A stretch of DNA of 64,000 nucleotides from Sarcocystis neurona. Its lineage: Eukaryota; Apicomplexa; Conoidasida; Eucoccidiorida; Sarcocystidae. The stretch spans positions 3,131,582-3,195,581 of the forward strand of contig KL647296.1 in the NCBI GenBank assembly GCA_000727475.1, given 5' to 3'. This document shows positions 1-11,900 of the stretch, piece after piece (the stretch's first letter is position 1; each line of letters begins with the position of its first letter). Position numbers and translations under genes: made by a program. The notes beneath the pieces are model-generated. The model had not been told where the DNA came from. It did no database searches and worked only from the letters and a program-made list of their open reading frames with translations.

Positions 1-1959
1 ATATATCTTCTCTCTCTCTCTGTATATATATATATATATGTATCTTTCTCTCTCTCTCTGTCTCTCTCTCTACACATATATATGTTGGTCTCTCTCTCTA
101 TATATGTATGTACACCTACATATATACATATGTATATTCTCTCTCTCATATATATATATATATATCTGTCTCTACCTCGCTCTCACTCTCTCTCTATAAG
201 TATATCTGCACGCGTATGTGCCCATGTGTACGTACACGTGTGTGCATGAGTGGGTGCCTCTATGTACAGAGACAAATATATATACACATATATATACGTA
301 TATATGTATATATTAATTTTTTCTTTTTGGCAGGTATACGCGGTGTGCATGTTTGTATGTATACATGAAGAAGCCATATATAAATATATATACGTATATA
401 TGTGTATATATATATGTGCACAGTCTCGCATGTGTGTATCTATATACATATATATGTGTTTTTTTTTAGTATCAATATATTTTCTTACATGGGTACACAG
501 GTATACATGTATTGCATGCATGTACATTCACTTATATATACATGTGGATATATTACTTGCCCTACACTACACACACCCATCCACACGTAGACAGATGCTA
601 CCGGTGCTGGCACATTGCTGCAGCTGCAGTCCACGTCTCGGCTCTGTCTTCCTCGCCCTTTCTGTTGACCTTCCCGCCTTTGCAGCCGTCCACAACCGCC
701 TCGTCTTCCTTTCGCTCTTCCACACTACTTCTTCTTTTCCTCCGCGTTTGTCTTGCTGCACTCTTTTTCGGAGTCTTCTCTCGCCGTGTCTCCCTCCCTC
801 CGCTCTTCCTGCTGTCTCCGTCTCTCTCCGCGGGTCTCTTCGCTGCCTGTCTCCTGCTCTTTCTCTTGGTGTCTCCCTCCCACTTTCTGCTCTTCTTCTG
901 TCTCCGTCTCCGTCTCCGTTTCCGGGTCTTCCTTTCTCTCTCTCTGTCTGTTTCTCCGTCTCTCTCTGCTCTTCTTCTCCCTCTGTCGCTGGGGCTTCTT
1001 TTTCTCTGTCTGTGTCTCCCTCTCACTTTCTGCTCTTCTTCTTCTGTCTCTGTCTCCATCTGTGGGGCCTCCTTTTCTCCCCGTGTCTCCGTCTCACTGT
1101 TTGGTCTTCTTTTCTCGGTGTCGCTGTCTCCTTCCCCGAGGCTCCCTTCTCTCTATCTGTCTGTCTCTCATTCTCCGCGTCCTCTTCTCCCTCCGTCTCT
1201 GTCTCCGTCTCTTCCTTTTCTCCCCGTATATATCCGTCTCCCTGGCATTCTTCTCTCCCTGTCTCTGTCTTTGGGGCTTCCTTTCTGTCTCTCTGTCTCT
1301 CTTTTGGTTTTCTTCTTTCTCCGTCTCTTTCTGTTGGACTTCCTTTTCTCTTTGTGTGTCTCCGTTTCACTCTCTCCTCTTCTTCTTCTGTCTCCGTCTC
1401 TTTCTGTTGGACTTCCTTTTTTCTTTGTGTGTCTCTGTGTTTTCTCTCTGTCAATCTGTTCTCCCTTTTCTTTCTCGCGTTCTGCACTCCCTCGCGCTTC
1501 TTCTTCCGCTGACTTCTTCTTTTCCATTTTTGTCTCTGCAAACTCTGCTCCTCTCACTTTCCATCCTCACTTTTCTTCGTCCTCTCCTTCTACTTCTCCA
1601 TCTTCTTCGTCTCCTCCAACTTCGCGTCACTTTCGACTGTCTTCCTATCTGCGTCGTCTTTGTCTTTTTGCCGCCTCCCTTCCCTTCTTTTCTTCTTCCT
1701 TCTGCAGAGACCCATTCGCCGTCTCCCGTCCCTTCCCACCTACGACTTTTCTTCTCTGTCTCCGTCTCCGCCGTCATTCTTCCCGTCTCCCTGTCTCCGT
1801 CTCCCTGTCTCTGTGTCTGCTCTCACTTTTCCTGTCGCTTCCTTTCTTCCCCTCCCTTCCTTGTCCTGTTCTCGTCTTGCGTGCCCGCTCGGCTTTCCCG
1901 GCATCTTCGAAAGTGTCTCTGCTCCCCCTCTGTCAACGCGTTGCTGCTGCTGCATGCAG
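1..1959. repeat. TA/CTCT microsatellites then a long polypyrimidine tract
   Basis: Positions 1-560 are TATATA/GTATATG and CTCTCT microsatellite. From about 600 to 1950 the + strand is almost purely pyrimidine (TCTCCGTCTCTG-like words), so all frames stay open and give Ser/Leu/Phe-rich readings on + and Arg/Glu/Lys-rich readings on -. No conserved exon is visible. Because a branching-enzyme exon starts at 1960 behind a good acceptor, this stretch is best read as intron of that gene. A shorter copy of the same tract lies at 2430-2600 in the next intron. Confidence 0.75.
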
Positions 1960-2205
1960 GCGATGTATTCGCACATGTCTCTGGCAGATGAAGAGCCGCG
2001 GGTGGTGCATGGCCTGGCCATATGGCGCGCGTTAAAACTGCTGCTGCTGTCTCTCTCCTGCGGCTCCTGGTGCTTCATGGCCAACGAGTTTGCTCATCCT
2101 GACGGCCTTGACTTGCCCAGGCCGGGCAACAATTTCTCGCTTGCAAGCAACTTCAGACGCTGGAGCCTTTCTGAGGATGTCACTCTTAAATTTCATTCCT
2201 GCGAG
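1960..2205 (+). CDS. GBE1: Branching enzyme exon with the NEF(A/G)HP block
   Basis: The acceptor is CTGCATGCAG ending at 1959 and the donor is GAG|GTAGCA. The 82 codons begin AMYSHMS, equal to the DAEMYTNMS region of human GBE1, run through NEFAHPDGLDLPRPGNN, and end FHSCE. Phase 0 at both ends. Confidence 0.9.
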
Positions 2206-5200
2206 GTAGCAAAGTCTTCCCTTCACCACTGCCAGACGAAGAAAAGTGTGTTTCTCTGCCTAAACGTGTCTCCACGTGCACACGTATATCTCCCTCGCTT
2301 TTGTGCCTCTATACACAGGCATATATACACATGTACGGATGTATATGGATGTAGTATAGATAGGTACAGGGGCAGAGGAGAGACACAGACAAAGGGGAGT
2401 TCGTTTTCCTCTTCCTTGTTTTTGCTCTGCTGTTCCTTCTCCTTCTGTCTCTCTCTTTGTCCCCCCGTGTCTCCGTCTCCCTCTGTCTGCCGTCTCCGTC
2501 TCCCTCTGTCTCCGCGTCTCCGTCTCCCCTGTCCTCCCGTCCCCCCCCCCCCCTCCCCCTGTCTCCCCCTGTCTCCGTGTCTCTCTGTGTGTCCGTGCGT
2601 GCACGCATGTTGAAATGCATGTAACTTCGTATATATCCCTCGCAGCACACGGTGGGAGCTGCGTTTGGCACGGCGCTTTAACGGCAGCAAAGACGCGCGT
2701 GTCTGTCGGCCGCGGGTGGTTCTTCACTGAAGAGGCGTATACTTGTTCTGCAGGCTTCCTTCCTGCACGTGGGCAGGCAGGTGGAGAGCCTTATCCTTTC
2801 TCTCTCTGTGTAAATACAGAACGACGCATGCATACGTATGTGTACAGATGTTATATGGTGGAAGGTCTCTCTCTCTCTGCGTAGATACAAATCTACACGT
2901 ACACACATATATGTATATACATATATACACGTATATACATTCATGTTTATACGTAAGTGGATGTCTGGTGACTTTGTATGGATGTGTCCGTCTCTGAGTG
3001 CAGCATACACATACGTTTTCTCCTCTGTTTGTATAGGCATCCTTTCATACGCACTCATATCTAGTGACACATGCATGGCCGGCATACGTTAATACGTACA
3101 TATATTCGTATGTTGATGTACTTTTCTTCCCCCCTTCCTCTCCTGTATATATACGCGTACTTGTGTCACGCATCTTCTGGTTGTATGCAGACCGCATCTT
3201 TTGGTTATATGCAGACCTCTGTGTCTTCTCCTCGTTCGTTTCTCTCTCTACACGGTTACCTTTTACATATGTACTTGCATGTACGTGTGAGCATTTATAT
3301 ACTATTTGGATCTCATTTGCTGCTGTTGTTGTTGCTGCTGCTTGTGCTGCTGTTGCTGCTGCTTGTGCTGCTGGTGCTGTTGCTGCTGCTTGTGCTGTTG
3401 CTTGTGCTGCTGTTGCTGTTACTTGTGCTGCTGTTGCTGTTGCTTGTGCTGCTGGTGCTGTTGCTTGTGCTGCTGGTGCTGTTGCTTGTGCTGCTGGTGC
3501 TGTTGCTTGTGCTGCTGGTGCTGTTGCTTGTGCTGCTGGTGCTGTTGCTTGTGCTGCTGGTGCTGTTGCTTGTGCTGCTGGTGCTGTTGCTTGTGCTGCT
3601 GGTGCTGTTGCTTGTCCTGCTGTTGATGCTGCTTATGCTGCTCTTAACGCTGTTTCTGCTGCTGTTGCTCCTGCTTCCGCTGCTGTTGGTGCTGCTGCTG
3701 CTCCTGCTGTGGTGTTCTTGCTGCTCTGGTTGCAGCTGTTTGAAGCGTGTCTGAGCCACTGGGAGGATGTGCTGCAGTGCCAGGCCTCGTCCCATTTGTA
3801 CGTCGTGCGTTGTAGCGACGAGGAGCAGGTCGCTATCATCGAGCGAGGCAATTGCCTTTTCGCCATCAATCTACACCCTGTAAAGGTGAAGATTCTTTTT
3901 TGATAATGTAAATGCATGCAGCACACACCAGGACGTCTCGTCCACTCAAAATATATATATGGAAGTCTAAAACACGCATATTTATATATATATGTATATA
4001 TGTATGTGTTCATATATATGAATCTATGTATATATACATATATATATGCAGATGAACGAATGTCTATACACACATATATATATATGTATATGTACTTGGT
4101 GATAAAAATAGGCACAGTTATTTACGTAGAGGTACACATATATGCATACGTGTACATATATGTAGAGAAAGATGGAGAAATATACACGTGTATATGGTCA
4201 TATGTAGACATGCATGGAGATGAAAAAGCACGCACATCTACACACATATATATACATATGGAGAGAGAGAGAGCGATGGAGAAATACGTATATATACATA
4301 TATATATCTATATATATGCGTAGAAATTTTTTATAGGGGGGGAGACATATATACATGTGTATATGATATGTATATCTATACGTATGTATATGCATATACG
4401 TGTTTAGATGTGTTCTTTTTGGTTTCGGCAGTTTCTTGAGTTTCAGCTGCATCTTCTGTGCAGAGGTGAGGAGTTTCTGTTTCAAGAAGACGAAGAATGA
4501 AACAGGCGAATTTAGTCGCGCGGTGCGCTAGCTGTGCCTTGCGGTGTACGTACAGCCGACGTCGTCAGTCAGTTGAGCTGGCGCCGTGTGTTGGTACTAG
4601 CTGTCGTGAGAAAGGCGAGGAAATTCTGTCTTACGGAGAAAGTCGTCCATATTTTCTTTATCTGGCTATACATATAGATGAAGGGGAAGTCCATGTTTGT
4701 ACATACATAAATATCTATGTGTCTACACATGTATGTATATATGTGCATTTGCTCACACACACACACACACACACACACATGTATGAATGTATGTGTCTAC
4801 TTTTCTAGGCGTACGCGTAGAGGTGTGTGTCTACATAAGTGTCTATGTATCCTCCTTGGCATGCAACTGTGTGTGTAGGGGTCTGCATTTCTATACATAC
4901 ATATCTGAATCCCTACAAATATGTACGCATGTGTATTTCTCTCTCTGTCTCGATTTATACGTGTGTGTGGCTGCAAGCGGCCGAGACATGGAGATTTGCC
5001 TCTGCAGAGAGAAGAGAGAGGAGAAATGTGAAGACACCTCCACGAAGTCCCTCGGGCTCCTGCAGCAGCAGCAGCACGTTCACAACCCCCTGCGGTGTCG
5101 TCACGCAAAAGCCGAGAAATATAAAAGACGCTTCGCGTGGCGATCTGCAAGTCCACCTGCCTGTATATATGCGTACTACCAATATACACATATATCTCTC

Positions 5201-6315
5201 TACATATATATATATATATATCGTCTTAAATATATATTATGTGTATGTATGTATATACACACATTAATTCTTCTTCCATACATATATATATATACGCGCG
5301 TCTACGTATATAGTGAGTACGTACATGTGTATATATATGACTGTTTCCTATGGATTTCTTCTATGTACACGTAATCATATTTCACACATTCATATCAATA
5401 TACGTAAGTGTCCACACACGTGTATACGTCTACGCACATAATACGTACTGGTATATATATATATATATATATATATCGACTACACCCTTGTATATATTCA
5501 TTATATATATATATATATAAGTATCGACATATATGTACGTATATACATACAGCAGTTATTTCCTTATTTATATACATATAAGTATGTGCTATGCATTTGT
5601 ATATGTATGTACAGATAATCTACATATGTACACACGTATATATGGATAGGTATTCTGCAGGAGCTTCGTTAAGAGAATTCCCCAATATATTTGCGGCCGT
5701 TGCCTTTGCTGCTGCTGCTCGTCGGACGTCCCATGTACACCTCTCTCTCTGTCTCATTTTCTATTTTCCCTCTCTATATATACTTATACATAGACGCACA
5801 TATATATATATACATCTATGTGATGCCTATATCTGAGTCCGTCGCCTTTGCTGCTGCTGCTGCTCGTCGAACGTCTCATGTACACGTCTTTCTCTCGCTT
5901 TCTCCTTCACTTTCTATATCCCATTTCTGTGTATTACTTACACATAAACGCGTATATATATATGTGCGTGATGCATGCAAGATATGTCTACAGATGTACA
6001 CACGTATATATTTGTGCTTGTGTTTGTGAGAGATATTTTTGAACCTGGTGATTATCGCAGAGCTACGAAGGATATCAGACGGGCTGCAACTTTTCCGCGT
6101 CTCTGCGGCTGCTGCTCGACAGCGATGAACAGCGCTTCGGCGGTTTCGGGCGGCTGATGCCCGGCAGCCGTCACCCGCTGCTTGAGCCTCTCGACGGCAG
6201 GAGACACTCGGTGAAGTTGTATCTTCCCTGTCGCACTGCTGCTCTCTACGCGCCGGAGGACTTCTTGGACAGCGTCAGCGACAAAGTTGCGCTCAAGCCG
6301 GTGAGGACGGAATAG
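1960..6315 (+). CDS. GBE1: 1,4-alpha-glucan (amylopectin) branching enzyme, 3' part
   Basis: Glycosyl hydrolase family 13 enzyme that makes alpha-1,6 branches; in coccidia it would build the cytosolic amylopectin store. Three exons, all phase 0: 1960-2205, 3736-3885, 6061-6315. The joined protein follows the C-terminal third of human GBE1 without gaps in the key places. NEFAHPDGLDLPRPGNN matches the family's GNEFGHPEWLDFPRKGNN block; LFAINLHPVK joined to SYEGYQTG matches FIFNFHPSKSYTDYRVG; and LLLDSDEQRFGGFGRL matches the IVLDSD..EYGGHQRL strand. The catalytic Asp/Glu region must lie upstream of the window. Introns are 1530 and 2175 bp, filled with polypyrimidine, CTG and TA repeats. The stop is TAG at 6313-6315; a GTGAGG at 6301 could be a further donor, but the family normally ends about here. 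Family identity is secure; the exact terminus is less so. Confidence 0.9.
3318..3715. repeat. CTG tract with a 21-bp minisatellite in the branching-enzyme intron
   Basis: TGCTG-rich DNA that resolves between about 3430 and 3615 into roughly nine near-identical 21-bp units. Since 21 is a multiple of three, long poly-Leu, poly-Cys and poly-Ala frames result. It ends 20 bp before the exon at 3736. Confidence 0.9.
3736..3885 (+). CDS. GBE1: Branching enzyme penultimate exon
   Basis: The acceptor is GGTTGCAG and the donor AAG|GTGAAG. The 50 codons begin LFEACLSHWE and end CLFAINLHPVK, the start of the C-terminal beta domain (family FIFNFHPSK). It follows directly from ...FHSCE in the previous exon and leads to SYEGYQTG in the next, which validates both junctions. 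Confidence 0.9.
3920..6060. repeat. TA/TG microsatellite DNA filling the last branching-enzyme intron
   Basis: Repeated TATATATG/GTATATAC runs, a (CA)n run at 4755-4780 and (TA)n at 5452-5476. About 4430-4640 and 4970-5160 are less repetitive but show no conserved exon. Two related segments carry GTTTGCTGCTGCTGCTCGTCG-like words at 5700 and 5841, a local duplication about 140 bp apart. Confidence 0.75.
6061..6315 (+). CDS. GBE1: Branching enzyme last exon
   Basis: The acceptor TTATCGCAG ends at 6060. The exon starts SYEGYQTG, contains LLLDSDEQRFGGFGRL and a KLYLPCRTAALY strand equivalent to LLVYIPSRVALIL, and stops with TAG. This frame differs from the longest open frame at this locus, so an ORF caller would miss it. 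Confidence 0.85.
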   Translation, partial: SYEGYQTGCNFSASLRLLLDSDEQRFGGFGRLMPGSRHPLLEPLDGRRHSVKLYLPCRTAALYAPEDFLDSVSDKVALKPVRTE

Positions 6316-8930
6316 CCACTGCAGCGTCTCCTCTCCGTCTCTTTCTTCTTCTTTTTGTGTGTGACTTCGAGAAAAAAAGGCCCACAGACAGCGACGGGAG
6401 AGGGGGCGACGGCGGAAGACGGAGGGGCGGCGGAAGCAGAAGCAGCAGCAGCAGCAGTGTGCCAGACAAGGACGCAGCACCTGCAGAGGGCAGCACCAGG
6501 AGGCAGAAAGCAGTTGACCCGCAGGTGCGAAACTGACGCCGCTGTTACGGCGTTGCAGCAGCAGTAGGGAGAATAGCACCGGAGCAGCAGCAGGCAGTCC
6601 ACACAGCAGCAGGAGAGGCAGACAGCAGCAGGTACAGCAACAGAGAGCAGGGGGAAAAGCAACAGAGAGCAGCGTGGAGCGGGAGGGGCAGCGGAGGTGG
6701 CGCGGCGATGGCAGCAGCAGCGGGTGGCAGGCGGAGATGCCTCAGCTTCTTCGCGATCGACAAAAGAGCATGTTGCGCTCCTGTGCTGCTGCGCCGACTC
6801 CTCCACAGCAGCAAGAGAAGCAGCTGTTTGTATGCCTTTGCTGTGTTGTTGAAGAGAGCAGCAGGAGGTTGGCAGTGCTGGCGGCAGTTCGCCAGGCTGT
6901 TGGATAGAGGAGAACTTTCGACAAAAATTTCTACCTGTGTGGTCCTGGGGGAAGCGTGCACCTCCGCTTTTCCTCCGAGTGTCTCTACGTGCATGCACAA
7001 GAAATGTCTATGTCCAGGATATGCGTATATGCGTATATATGTGGACACCTTCACCGAGTGAGGCTGCTGCAGCCGGGTGATGAAGCTCTAAAGTATAGAC
7101 ACGTGTCTACACAGATGCCTTCGTCAATTTCTCTCGCGATATATGAGGCGGCGTAGCTGCAGAGGACATGCGCAGAGACGCAGAGAAAGAGCCGGGTTCG
7201 CGCGCCTCTGCATGCACGCGTGGAGGACAGGAGAGAGCAGCAGGCAGCTAGCTGTGCGCATGCGGCTGGCTGGACGTTTCTGCCTGCGCGCAGGGAGGAG
7301 AAGAGAGAGCAGCGTGTAGCTAGCTGTGTGCATGCGGGTGACTGTGGAGCTGTGCGAGTTTTTGGCGCAGGCGGCTACTTGCTTTCCCGAGTAGCTGGCT
7401 AGCTACGCATGCGCGACCCGGTGTGCGGCGCCGCTTGCTGCGGATGCATGCGGTGGATGGCTGTCCGGCAAAGGCAGTCAGCAGTAGCTAGCTGTGTGGG
7501 CACTGCTGGCCTTGTCTACGTGGCTCGTCTTGAAGGCCGCAGCGAGGCGCGCTCACTTTGCATGCGGACCGTTGCGGAAAAGTGTGCGTATCCTGTTGTA
7601 AGTAGATACAGAGATGTGCTAGCCTACGCATACGTATATTCTGCAAGATCGCTTTTCTTGCGTAGAGTTCTACGGTATCCATCCGTGAGCAGGTCTGTGG
7701 ACTTCTCGCTTGTAAAGGGCGAGGCGTTTCTGTTGATTTTGCTGGGACGCTTGAGGCTGTCCGCAGCAGGTCGCGGAAAGCGATACCGGTGGCCGACGAT
7801 CTGTATGCATGCGAGGGAGAATTCGAGGCACGTGACACGCTGGGCAGCTGCTTTTGCTTGTGTGCCCGCATGCGCAGGTGCTACGGTACGCAGCAGAGCA
7901 GTACGTTGCCTCTCTCGCTGAAGTGAAGCGTCGCCTACATACTGCAGCAGCAGCAGAATGACACTGCTGCCGGCAACTTCGCCCCCGGCCACGGCGAGCT
8001 GCAGCACCAGCAGGGAGAGAGCAGCAGCAGAAACGGGAAGCCCCTGCGTGCCGAGAAAGAGGAACGGCAGCCAAAGCAGCACAAGCAGCAGCATAGCGAC
8101 AGAGGCGGAAAGACTGTTAACGCATGCTCCAAACTTTTAACGCGTGCACAGGAATATCGCTAGCTGTTACGCGTTTCTGCGCATGCGTTTGTGAAATATA
8201 TATAAAGAGGCACATGCAGGCTTATCAGGCTGCTCACGCCGGGCGGCTTTGAAACAAAAAAATAAGAAACTCAGGCACAGACTCTCGTGGGAATGTCTTC
8301 ACAGCATGTCTGAAATTCGCTCTCTCTGTGTGCGGCTGTCACGTGTGGGTCTGCCGCTGTACAAGGGAAGAAGCAGAAAACTTGGACGGATATATTTGTC
8401 TCCGTTCACCTTCACAAGTTTCAACATATGTGTATCTGGGGGTAGATAGGTGGAGGGGAAGATTTGAGCGATATACTTCGACACCTGGTGAGCTACCGGC
8501 GTGCACAGGTAGTGGGACGGGCATCAGCAGAAGACGCTGGGTAAATATGTATAGACCCGCGCAAAGGTAGTACATGCACCTATGTACTAGCAGAAAAATA
8601 TACATATATGTATGTATGGGAATGTGAGTAGATATCTGTAATATATAATACATATATGCACATTCGTGTACGTGTGTGTACATCTCTCTATATATGTGTA
8701 TGTAGATACACATTTGAGTGTAAGGCAGTAAGTGTACTTCTGTGAGTGCGGGTGAATTCGTATAAATATCAGGGAGTTGTATTTACGCGTACGAAGATGC
8801 AGATGTACGTAAACGTGTGTGTCTCTCTATATGTGTATGTGTGTGTAGATATGCGTAGGCGAACAATATATACGTATAGCGTCTCTACGTATATATATAT
8901 ATATATATATGTAGGATGAAAGCAGTAGAC
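6316..8930. other. Intergenic, CAG-rich, no supported gene
   Basis: About 6420-6900 holds interspersed CAG on the + strand. About 7150-7520 contains four copies of GCTAGCTGTGYG-like words next to GCATGCG, spaced about 70-170 bp, a degenerate tandem repeat. At 7624-8094 the - strand has a 156-codon frame with a hydrophobic N-terminus that I do not accept as a gene. From 8570 the DNA becomes TA microsatellite. Confidence 0.5.
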
Positions 8931-11900
8931 GCAGACAGCCCATCACCTGATTTGCCTCATGTAGCTGTGAACCAATTTTTGTCGGAAGGTTTTGATGTGG
9001 CTGTCTTTGCGTGAGGAAGGATCTCCCGTTGATTCAGAGAGGTGCAGCAATATTTCTTAAACGTTTGTGTCAAAGACCAAACATTTTTGAGGAATAGTTT
9101 GCGAGGGTCGACAACGAGGAAGGTGCTATCGGGACCCGACATTTGGCAGGGAAAGCGTAACTTTTCATAGTGTCACCAGGAAGAAATTTCTTCACTCTTC
9201 GAAAAAAAACCTTACAGCAATACCAGACCTACGTTCACATACATATATATATATATGTGCAAGTGTGAATGAAGATATCTTTCGTTTGCTCTCTCTCTCT
9301 CTGTATATATATATATCTATATATAGAGAGAGATATAAACGTGTATAGAGAACTGCTGTATTGAGATAAAAGACGTCTTCAGTAATGCAGGGGAGTACAC
9401 ACATGACAAATTTTTAAAAAAGAGATGCAGAGTAACAAACGAACAAAACCCTTCCCAATTCTCTGTCTAAAATCTACACTTTTTCATGGCAAAAATAAAA
9501 TGATATATATATATATATATACATATACGTACCTGCATGCACAAGTACCGCCTTATCCGTGGGTTCAGATGTTATCCTTTGCTGATGAAGACGACTACTC
9601 AAAGAGTTGCGGAATTCTTCTTTATTCGAGGAAACCCACACGTTTATACATATATATATTTATATGTTTGTATCCACGTATGTGTATCTCTAAAGTCACT
9701 ACTCGTTTTCTGAATTCATCTATGTGGTCCGGTGAATAGTTCATTCAGCAAGCTTTCCCTCGCACGCCTAAACAACGTCTCGCGAAAGATATCAATGACA
9801 GGCAAAACAAAGATAATTAAAGGAGACCATGGAACGAAACGGCGAGACAAAACGAATTCTCCTACATTGGCAGCAAGATACTAAATCCCGTCGTGACGTC
9901 CGTCTTACTACTCCAAGGACGCAGCCTTACAGTTTCCCTCTCAGTCGCAGTATACTGTCCTTTCAGCCTTGTAGCCGTTCGGAAGCACGCTGCTTCATAT
10001 ATCTAGTACGGATTTGCACGCACTAAGAGGAAGCGAAAAGATTTTTCTCTGCTCTTCGCTTCAGTCTGCAACACGACACGCCGGCGTCTTCCCCTTCTTC
10101 GCCGTTTCCTGTAGCCAGCGTCAAGCCACATCAACAGGAAAGACAACTAAAAAGCACTTGTCCTCCTGGACCTTCAGCAAATGTTTCCACAGAAATCCCA
10201 CTCCTCTGCATCTTCGCTCTATACAACGAGTTACCCGTGTAAAGGAGTCCACAGCTTGCCTACACCTCGCTGCAACTCCAGTGTGTACCGGTTTTTTACT
10301 ACGCGCTGCGTGACATGTCAAGTGACACTCACGAGAGCTCTCCTACTACTTCGACACACAGTTGGGAATGTGTTTTTTCTTCTCCTCTTCCTTTAGACAA
10401 GGGAAAATTGGTATTCCTACCTTATGTAGCGCCTTACATGCGCGCAGACTGAAACGCATCTAGCAGCGTAAATACGAAATCCAAACGTCAAGTTTATAGC
10501 AAGGGGGACGCAGGCTTTATTAAAGAAATTCTGGGAAGCGGAAATCCCTGCGGGTCTTCTGCTTGCAGCGTCGCCATTTTGTGCCCGTGACGATTAAGCT
10601 GGATTCACTGTGCGTGCATGCCGACATACTTTTTCAGTACGCAGATACTCTCGAAAGTAAGCCCGTATATGTTTCCGTTTGTCAGCAGACACGAGAAAAC
10701 CGTAATTCTCTCCGTAGTCGTCGCCTTCTTCCTGTTCTCCTCTTTTTGTAGAGCCCCTCGTTGTTCTATATCGTCACGCTAGCCCCGTTCTCGAGGTGGC
10801 TTATTCAGAGAGAAAGCAACATGTCAGGAAGAAGTGGAGACAGAAAGAGAAAACGCAGCAGAGGAGGGAAGTCGGCACGTGGGCTATTGCAGAGCTGCGG
10901 ATGCAGAGGGTTGTTCAGACAAAGTCACTCTTGATAGAACTGCACGCAGTCGCATCCACCGCGGCAGAAAAACATTCGCGGCAGTACTTGAATTTGAAAA
11001 TATATGAGTCGTGCGTTTCCATATATGTGCCTATCTAAAAATTGTATTGCTCGAACTACAAGGCCGATCCAGAGATTGGCAAGCTCTTCTCTATGAATAC
11101 GTTTAAACATATACATACACGTGTTGCTTTGACTCATTGCAGCGGCGCACAGTGAAGGGTGCTCCACTTCAGCGCCCAGGATTGTCTGCGCGCTGCCTCG
11201 AACAAAGTCAAAGAAAGCTCCTGTGGTACACGTATGAAGGTAGAGGCTGATAGCTGCACAATTACACAGCCGTATGTGAGCGCGCAGTACTTGCGTAACG
11301 AAACGTACCCGCACCGCTGGCACGCGTAAGAGCCAGCAGCACCTAAGTCTCCATGGCGCACGCCAGCTTGCGCCAAGTATTCAAAAAACGAGCTGACGGC
11401 GTTCCAGCCTTTTTTTAGTCGGCCCAAGTTGTGAATATGGGAAAACATCGAGGAGGATCCCGTGAGACACGTGCACGTGCTTCAAGAAACAGCTGTTTCA
11501 ACATTATAGCAGGAAGGTGTCAAGTACAAACAGCGCCGCTTGCACGAGTATATGCTGCAGGTGCATATGTGTGGGCAAAGAAGATGGGAGAACTCATCTA
11601 GAATAACAGGTAGCACACTGCAGACAGGTGGTGGTGCGTCGTTAGCGGTGCAAGGCCCACCGTCCAGTAAACGCTGCAGGAGCCTCGGCCGTGTGCTTCT
11701 ACGTATACATATACATATATATATAAATATGTAGCTGTACAGCCTGAAGAAGGAAGGGGGAAGGTGTTCCCCCGTAGGGACGGGCTTCCTTCGTGGTTTG
11801 ATATTGTTGAGGAAAAGAAGAAAATGCAAACGTTCTGGAAGAGCACCTGAGGAGCTCTTGTTATGCACCAATCGTTGATATGTGTCGATGATCTTCCCCA

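Noticed and set aside
250..2035. Overlapping + frames of 400-500 codons and - frames rich in Arg/Glu/Lys
   Set aside because: They are translations of a polypyrimidine tract; all frames are open because C/T-only triplets cannot form stops on + and rarely do on -.
3071..3903. Poly-Leu, poly-Ala and poly-Cys frames
   Set aside because: Product of the 21-bp CTG minisatellite in an intron; only the end of one frame (3736-3885) is coding.
7624..8094. - strand 156-codon frame with a signal-peptide-like start (MLLLVLLWLPFLFLGTQG)
   Set aside because: The hydrophobic part is reverse-complement CAG-rich DNA, which gives Leu runs by itself; no family, no splice support, and the rest looks like random coding. 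Could be revisited with RNA-seq.
11134..11448. - strand frame with HIHNLG and CQRC, reminiscent of a retroelement integrase zinc finger
   Set aside because: Spacing and flanking residues do not fit the HHCC pattern, and no reverse transcriptase or RNase H motif is found nearby.
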